From positions 881,908-945,907 of the forward strand of contig NZ_LMPV01000001.1 in NCBI RefSeq assembly GCF_001423965.1: a stretch of 64,000 bases of DNA. The letters are read 5' to 3'. The notes under the pieces were generated by a model, which did no database searches, was not told the origin of the DNA, and saw nothing but the letters and a program-made list of their open reading frames with translations. Below are positions 59,735 to 64,000 of this stretch, one piece after another (positions within the stretch are counted from its first letter, which is position 1; every line of letters begins with the position of its first letter). This stretch comes from Exiguobacterium sp. Leaf196. Its GTDB lineage: Bacteria > Bacillota > Bacilli > Exiguobacteriales > Exiguobacteriaceae. Position numbers and translations under genes: made by a program.

Positions 59735-60257
59735 TAGAGCGAGCTGGAAAAACGGTATAACTCATCGAGATGACGCCATCAATCACAAGAACGAGTCCCC
59801 ACAGTTGTAACGTCCGCAAGAGGCTTTCGGTTTGTTCGGTATTTCCGAGCCAGAGAATCATTGCTCCGAGTAAGGCACCACCAATCAAGAATGCCAGGAT
59901 GTGCCGATAGAATCCGTTGCGTTCCCGTCGCGCACGCGATATGCGTTCTTTTGCTACTTGTTCCTTGAGGATCACCCGGCGATACACCCTATCCGCCCAA
60001 GCAATCATCTGCTTCCCAAATGCGAGCGATACGCCGATGTAAATCGCAGCAAGTCCGTGTGCAAGCGTAGCTGTGCTACCGCGACTTAAGTCAAACACTG
60101 TTAAGACCAGTAAGACGATATCAATCACGGGTGACATCGCCATCAATCGAAAACCGAGCTTCTCTCGTCTGAATCCATAACGCACGATCAGTCCTGCGAC
60201 GATGAATACCCAAAATAGAATTTCACAACAAACGATTGCCCAAGCGACGAGTTGCAT
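59730..60257 (-). CDS. Membrane protein divergent from a TetR regulator
   Basis: 175 residues with about five membrane segments (4-26, 40-58, 64-84, 120-138, 145-165) and a basic loop (RRVILKEQVAKERISRARRER). AAAAGGAGAGG precedes the ATG. It shares a divergent region containing palindromes with the tetR gene, so it is the probable target of that regulator. No transport motif recognised. Confidence 0.75.
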   Translation of the reverse strand: MQLVAWAIVCCEILFWVFIVAGLIVRYGFRREKLGFRLMAMSPVIDIVLLVLTVFDLSRGSTATLAHGLAAIYIGVSLAFGKQMIAWADRVYRRVILKEQVAKERISRARRERNGFYRHILAFLIGGALLGAMILWLGNTEQTESLLRTLQLWGLVLVIDGVISMSYTVFPARSK

Positions 60258-60275
60258 CGTGATCCTCTCCTTTTT

Positions 60276-60345
60276 TAATACGACTGTATTATAAAGATAA
60301 CATCACATTCGTCACTTGACTAGTCTTTTTAATACATTCGTGCTA
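60276..60345. promoter_or_regulatory. Two TetR-type operator candidates
   Basis: TAATACGACTGTATTA (60276-60291) is a perfect 6-4-6 palindrome. TAATACATTCGTGCTA (60330-60345) is a degenerate copy, 54 bp away and overlapping the -35 position of the tetR promoter. Confidence 0.55.
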
Positions 60346-60352
60346 AAAAAGC

Positions 60353-60361
60353 TGATATACT
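60353..60361 (+). promoter_or_regulatory. Extended -10 promoter of the tetR gene
   Basis: TGATATACT contains the TGn extension and TATACT (60356-60361). Transcription would begin about 6-7 bases later, at or next to the ATG at 60368, giving a leaderless mRNA. Confidence 0.55.
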
Positions 60362-60367
60362 TAATGT

Positions 60368-60967
60368 ATGCCAAAACAAGTCAATCACGAAGAACGAAAA
60401 CGCCTCATCGCAAAAGCAACGTGGCGCACGATTTCTAATGTCGGTATCGAACAAGCTAGCGTCCGGACGATCGCCAAGGAAGCAGGTCTGTCCCTTGGTG
60501 CCTTACGGTATTACTTCACGACCCAAGAGGAATTGCTCCGTTTCTCGATGCAACTCGTTCAAGAACGGGTCCAAGAACGCATTACAACCATTTTCGAGAG
60601 AGGAGGAACACCAGAAGAGACGTTATGCAACGTCTTACTAGAAGTCTTGCCGTATGCACCTGAGCATCAGCTTGAGATGCAGGTCTGGTTCCAATTCATG
60701 ATGTCTGCATATGCGTCTCAATCAACAGAGAATCCAGACGACATTTACCACATGTGTCTGGTATTACTGACACGGATTCCGGACGGTACGTTCCGAGCAG
60801 ATATAGACATCGAGCTTGAGAGCGAACGTCTCGCAGCACTCGTTGATGGATTAGCCTTTCATGCGCTGTTTCGACCAGAACGTCTCCCGAAAGAACGATT
60901 GCGTCATGTCCTTGTCCATCACTTGAATGCCCTATTCGTCCGTCCTTTAGCGATTGACGACAAATAA
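60368..60967 (+). CDS. TetR/AcrR-family regulator
   Basis: 199 residues. N-terminal HTH: RKRLIAKATWRTISNVGIEQASVRTIAKEAGLSLGALRYYFTTQEELL, the standard TetR layout with recognition helix GALRYYF. The C-terminal domain, with its LEMQVWFQFMMSA and LAALVDGLAFHALF segments, resembles the BetI/TetR_C_6 type. There is no ribosome binding site before the ATG and no other start nearby, while an extended -10 lies directly upstream, so translation is probably leaderless. It likely represses itself and the divergent membrane protein gene. Confidence 0.88.
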   Translation: MPKQVNHEERKRLIAKATWRTISNVGIEQASVRTIAKEAGLSLGALRYYFTTQEELLRFSMQLVQERVQERITTIFERGGTPEETLCNVLLEVLPYAPEHQLEMQVWFQFMMSAYASQSTENPDDIYHMCLVLLTRIPDGTFRADIDIELESERLAALVDGLAFHALFRPERLPKERLRHVLVHHLNALFVRPLAIDDK

Positions 60968-61008
60968 CCCGAAGTTCCTTCATCTGCATGAGGGAACTTC
61001 GGGTTATT
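60963..61008. terminator. Bidirectional terminator
   Basis: AATAACCCGAAGTTCC pairs perfectly with GGAACTTCGGGTTATT, between the convergent tetR and MATE genes. Confidence 0.92.
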
Positions 61009-62297
61009 CATTGTTTCGCTTCTACGAGGACCAACGATAAGGAGCGAATTAAAAAGAACGTCAGAAATGCTGCCCAGACTCCCTGATTGTCAAAACTTGA
61101 TGTCGACAGCAGCACAATCGCAAAACCGATCCCTGCTTGAATCATCGAGTTCCGGACTGGAGTTGCCTCGACACGACCAGCAAAGATTCCTTCGTAAATC
61201 ATCGCCCACCCGGCAATCAGCGGTAGGATGATGATCCAGAGATAATAGTCGCGCGCCGCGTCTAGGATCGCTTCTTCTGAAGTGAACAACTGAAGCAGCG
61301 GTGTTTCAAGGAATAGGAGCACAAGTGACCAGAACACGACTGAGTAGAATCCGAACGTCCGTGCCAAACGGACACTCGTCCGGTATGCTTCCTGATCTTG
61401 ATGCCCTCTCGCCCGACCGACAAGAACGGTTGACGCATGACCGAGTCCACCGAACCAATAGGAGATCAGATACTGAATCTGCAGTAGGATCGCATTGGCT
61501 GCAAGGATATCTGGTCCGAATTGTCCTCCCGCTCGTGTAAACCAGCCGGTAACGAGTAACAGGAAAATCGTTCGAATGAATAAATCTCGATTGACACGAA
61601 AGAATTGACGGTAGGCGTGCCAATCCGTCAAGGCACGCAGTTCGTCGCGCGTCATCGACAAATGACTCCGAATCAGATAGAGACTGCAGGCGACAATGCT
61701 GATTTCCGCGATGACGGTCGCAAGCGCAATTCCAGCAACACCGGTGTTCAATCCGTAGACGAATCCAATATCGAGTACGACGTTGACCCCGATACTGAAT
61801 AATTGGACGAACAAAGCATGTTTGACTTGTCCCGTTCCGATTAACCAGCCAAGTAACGCATAACCCATCAAGACGAATGGTGCGCCAATCATCCGGTACG
61901 AGATGTATGTCTTGACCGCATCCAGCAAATCAGCGGGTGGTGCAAGTAAATAGAGTCCGAGCTGCTCGAGCGGCTGACGAAACAATAGAATGAGCAAACC
62001 GATACAAGCTGCTAGGAACAGCGGTCGGTAGAGCGAAATCCGTAAGGCATGGGCGTCATTCGCGCCGCTTGCCTGAGCACTGAATCCTGTCGTACTGACT
62101 TTTAAAAAGCCGAACAACCAGTAGATTGTATTAAAGAAGACGGCACCAACAGCTATGCCACCGATCGCGCGCGGATCACCCGATTGACCGATGACGACGG
62201 TATCGGTCACACCAAGCAACGGTGTCGCAATACTTGAGAGAATGAGCGGATAGGCAAGTAACCAAAACGTTTTGTGGTTCGGTTGAGTACTCACCAT
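61008..62297 (-). CDS. MATE-family efflux transporter (DinF-like)
   Basis: 429 residues with twelve membrane segments in two homologous halves. The start NHKTFWLLAYPLILSSIATPLLGVTDTVVIGQSGDP is typical of DinF/MATE transporters, and the second half begins VNRDLFIRTIFLLLVTGWFTRAGGQFG. Expected to export toxic organic cations or metabolites with Na+ or H+. AAGG(T) lies before the ATG. Convergent with tetR; regulation by it is possible but no matching operator is seen upstream. Confidence 0.9.
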   Translation of the reverse strand: MVSTQPNHKTFWLLAYPLILSSIATPLLGVTDTVVIGQSGDPRAIGGIAVGAVFFNTIYWLFGFLKVSTTGFSAQASGANDAHALRISLYRPLFLAACIGLLILLFRQPLEQLGLYLLAPPADLLDAVKTYISYRMIGAPFVLMGYALLGWLIGTGQVKHALFVQLFSIGVNVVLDIGFVYGLNTGVAGIALATVIAEISIVACSLYLIRSHLSMTRDELRALTDWHAYRQFFRVNRDLFIRTIFLLLVTGWFTRAGGQFGPDILAANAILLQIQYLISYWFGGLGHASTVLVGRARGHQDQEAYRTSVRLARTFGFYSVVFWSLVLLFLETPLLQLFTSEEAILDAARDYYLWIIILPLIAGWAMIYEGIFAGRVEATPVRNSMIQAGIGFAIVLLSTSSFDNQGVWAAFLTFFLIRSLSLVLVEAKQ

Positions 62298-62623
62298 ACT
62301 AGTTGGACCTTCATATGTAAGACAAATGATGTAGTAGTTAGTTCAAAAATCATTGGTTCACATCCCTTCAAAATAATTTTCGAACATACAAGGTATGTAA
62401 GCCCTAAGGATATCAAACTCTTTTTCTAAACACTATGGTTTTAGTAGCATGAACCAATTGTATAGATTAAACTTCATGTTGTATCTAATTTTACAAGAAT
62501 AAATTTGGTAAGTGAAATAAATAGTGTGATATTTTCTTTATTTGCGATCTTTTCGTATTCTTTTTCTACCTCTATAACAGCATTGCATTGCTAATTGTTT
62601 GCCATATTTTTTTGTAAATGCAT
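62298..62623. other. AT-rich intergenic region
   Basis: About 330 bp with no credible gene. A 15-bp palindrome ACATAC-AAG-GTATGT lies at 62384-62398, about 90 bp upstream of the MATE start, and could be an operator for it. The remainder is AT-rich and holds only short frames without ribosome binding sites. Confidence 0.4.
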
Positions 62624-62657
62624 AAAAAGAAGCCGGACCTAGGGTCTGACTTCTTAA
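62624..62657 (-). terminator. Terminator of the chemoreceptor gene
   Basis: On the minus strand AAGAAGTCAGACC pairs with GGTCCGGCTTCTT with one mismatch and runs into T residues. Confidence 0.85.
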
Positions 62658-62681
62658 GTCTATTTAAATAGTGTCACTCGT

Positions 62682-63596
62682 TCATAAGACATCGACGAAT
62701 TGTTTGGCCTGGTGCTCCAGTTGTTTCGCAGAATCAGCCAACTGATCGAACTCACTCACCGTATGTTCAAGCTGACCGGTACTGTCCTTTACCTTGCTTG
62801 AAATCCGTTCGATACTGTGCGAGACCTCCTTGATCCGCTCAACGATCCCTTCGATATTCTCCTTGATTTCTCCGATCGAATGCGAGACTTTATTCGACAG
62901 GTTTCGGACTTCGGTCGCGACGACATCGAATCCGCGTCCATGTTCTCCAGCACGTGCTGCCTCAATGGCCGCATTCAAGGCGAGTAGATTCGTCTGCGCG
63001 GCAATTTCACGGATCGTCTTGACGATGTCAGTGATCGAGTTTGCATCTTTACGCAAGGCGACAAGACTCGATAAGTTCTCGACGGATTCCGACTCGATTT
63101 GTTGGACAGTCGCAAGAACGTTCAAACCGTCTTGTCGACCACTTTCCGATTTGACCGTCAAGAAGGCTGATGTCTCGTTGAGTTCGGCCGCCATTCGTAA
63201 AACGTCCTGCTGGCGAATCGTGATGTCCGATGCAATTTTCGAGACCCCGACGACCCGGCGTCCGTCATCCGAGTAAATCGGCATATATGTCGCTTCGAGC
63301 CACTTCTGTTGTCCGTCAGCAGCCCGGCGTTCAATCTTATCCTGATACGTGATGCCTTGCATCAATTTTCGCCAAAACAACTCGTAATCTGGACTATTAA
63401 CGAAAGCCGGAAAACAGAGATCACGATGGTATTTACCGATTAACTCTTCCACTTCGTACCCCATCGTCCGGGCAAACAACTCATTTACGTATGCGACTTT
63501 GCGTCGATCATCAAAACGAATGATGGCTAGATTTTGTTCGATTGCCCGAATGACTTGTGTGTCGGTGACCTGTGTTACTTGCTCATGCATCGACAT
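62682..63596 (-). CDS. Soluble PAS-domain methyl-accepting chemotaxis-type protein
   Basis: 304 residues without membrane segments. A PAS domain spans about 15-130 ([45 protein letters not shown]). A shortened signalling domain then carries the conserved hairpin tip [40 protein letters not shown]. It should signal to CheA from the cytoplasm, perhaps sensing redox state or a small ligand through PAS. GGGAGGAATCGG precedes the ATG. Confidence 0.92.
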   Translation of the reverse strand: MSMHEQVTQVTDTQVIRAIEQNLAIIRFDDRRKVAYVNELFARTMGYEVEELIGKYHRDLCFPAFVNSPDYELFWRKLMQGITYQDKIERRAADGQQKWLEATYMPIYSDDGRRVVGVSKIASDITIRQQDVLRMAAELNETSAFLTVKSESGRQDGLNVLATVQQIESESVENLSSLVALRKDANSITDIVKTIREIAAQTNLLALNAAIEAARAGEHGRGFDVVATEVRNLSNKVSHSIGEIKENIEGIVERIKEVSHSIERISSKVKDSTGQLEHTVSEFDQLADSAKQLEHQAKQFVDVL

Positions 63597-63711
63597 GCCG
63601 ATTCCTCCCTGGATTCAAACTGAGGTCATGGTTTACCTATTGTCATATTATCCCTTATATCGACAAGTTCCTGCTATTTTAAATTAAAATCTAGTAAATA
63701 AAGTATTCATT

Positions 63712-64000
63712 TTAATACGCACTCCATCCCCCATCTGCGACGACGATTGCCCCGTTGATGAAACTCGCCTCGTCGGACACGAGAAACAATGCCAAATTTG
63801 CGATTTCATTCGGCTGACCGGCTCGTGGATTGAGACCCATGCCAAGCATCGCGCGCCCCATCCCGAATTCATTCAGATTCGACATCGATTGTCCGATGTT
63901 CGTCTCGACAGCTCCAGGTGCGATTCCGTTACAGCGAATACCATCTCCGGCATAAAAGAAGGCGGTATTCTTCGTCAGACCGATGACGGCATGTTTGGAA
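63712..64000 (-). CDS. Short-chain dehydrogenase, C-terminal part (gene continues beyond the window)
   Basis: The minus strand encodes the last 95 residues of an SDR: SKHAVIGLTKNTAFFYA (the Lys of YxxxK is included), IRCNGIAPGAVETNIG, FLVSDEASFINGAIVVADGGW, ending SAY. This is the classical 250-residue type. The N-terminal cofactor motif is outside the window. Confidence 0.92.
   Translation of the reverse strand, partial: SKHAVIGLTKNTAFFYAGDGIRCNGIAPGAVETNIGQSMSNLNEFGMGRAMLGMGLNPRAGQPNEIANLALFLVSDEASFINGAIVVADGGWSAY

Noticed and set aside
60276-60291. T7-type phage promoter resemblance (TAATACGACT)
   Set aside because: The match stops after ten bases, no phage genes are present, and the palindrome fits a TetR operator better.
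1-64000. rRNA, tRNA, tmRNA, RNase P RNA, SRP RNA, insertion sequences or prophage genes
   Set aside because: No conserved core of these RNAs and no transposase or phage structural gene was seen on either strand; the only recombinase-type genes are the XerS-like and the catalytically dead resolvase-like ones.

Overview
The window reads as a contiguous piece of a low-to-medium GC Firmicute chromosome, most likely Exiguobacterium (Bacillales). The reasons are strong AGGAGG-type ribosome binding sites, Bacillus-like gene sets (ohr/ohrR, ydbS/ydbT, efe iron uptake, parE/parC with a CoA-binding protein, ykoEDC, plsY, a sigma-B type promoter), and CGT/CGA-rich codon use at roughly half GC. The genus is an inference from gene content and style. 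I see no rRNA, tRNA, CRISPR array, complete insertion sequence or prophage.

Layout. 1-6.1 kb: an unknown protein cut by the window edge, the peroxide-sensing ohr/ohrR pair with its operator, and a four-gene operon of two PH-domain membrane proteins, an alpha/beta hydrolase lacking its catalytic serine and a PP2C-like phosphatase. 6.1-16.2 kb: a tiny secreted peptide, unknown membrane proteins, a CPA-type cation/proton antiporter divergent from an SDR enzyme across a perfect 29-bp palindrome, a GNAT acetyltransferase, a YhhX-like oxidoreductase, an SH3-C39 secreted peptidase and a DUF2339 protein. 16.2-20.1 kb: a Fur-controlled efeO-efeB-efeU iron uptake operon, then a YflT-type general stress gene behind a good sigma-B promoter. 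20.6-26.4 kb: small enzymes, regulators (winged-helix, WYL) and small membrane proteins.

26.6-34 kb, mostly minus strand: MoxR-DUF58-DUF4129 operon; DUF3006 with a ComEC-like metallo-beta-lactamase protein and a histidine phosphatase; a SatD-DUF3307 pair headed by three 22-bp palindromes on an exact 29-bp period; a Nudix hydrolase. 34.2-39.2 kb: topoisomerase IV (parC, parE) and a CoA-binding protein. 39.2-45.4 kb, plus strand: XerS-like recombinase, SWIM-SNF2 helicase, plsY, and a GNAT/class V aminotransferase fusion. 45.4-50.5 kb: L25 gene (rplY/ctc) behind a structured leader, then a TPP riboswitch controlling the ykoEDC thiamine-precursor ECF transporter and a FAD oxidoreductase.

50.6-64 kb: hydrolase, tandem paralogous lipoproteins, an IsdG-type heme monooxygenase, GNAT, a Cys-cluster/pentapeptide-repeat protein, a nucleotidyltransferase, a serine-resolvase-like protein that has lost all its catalytic residues and sits behind a 16-bp palindrome, a TetR regulator that looks leaderless, a MATE exporter, a soluble PAS chemoreceptor and the end of an SDR gene. 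The best candidates for something undescribed are the SatD/DUF3307 operon with its triple operator, the domesticated resolvase, the acetyltransferase-aminotransferase fusion, the PH-domain operon with a dead hydrolase, and the L25 leader RNA.
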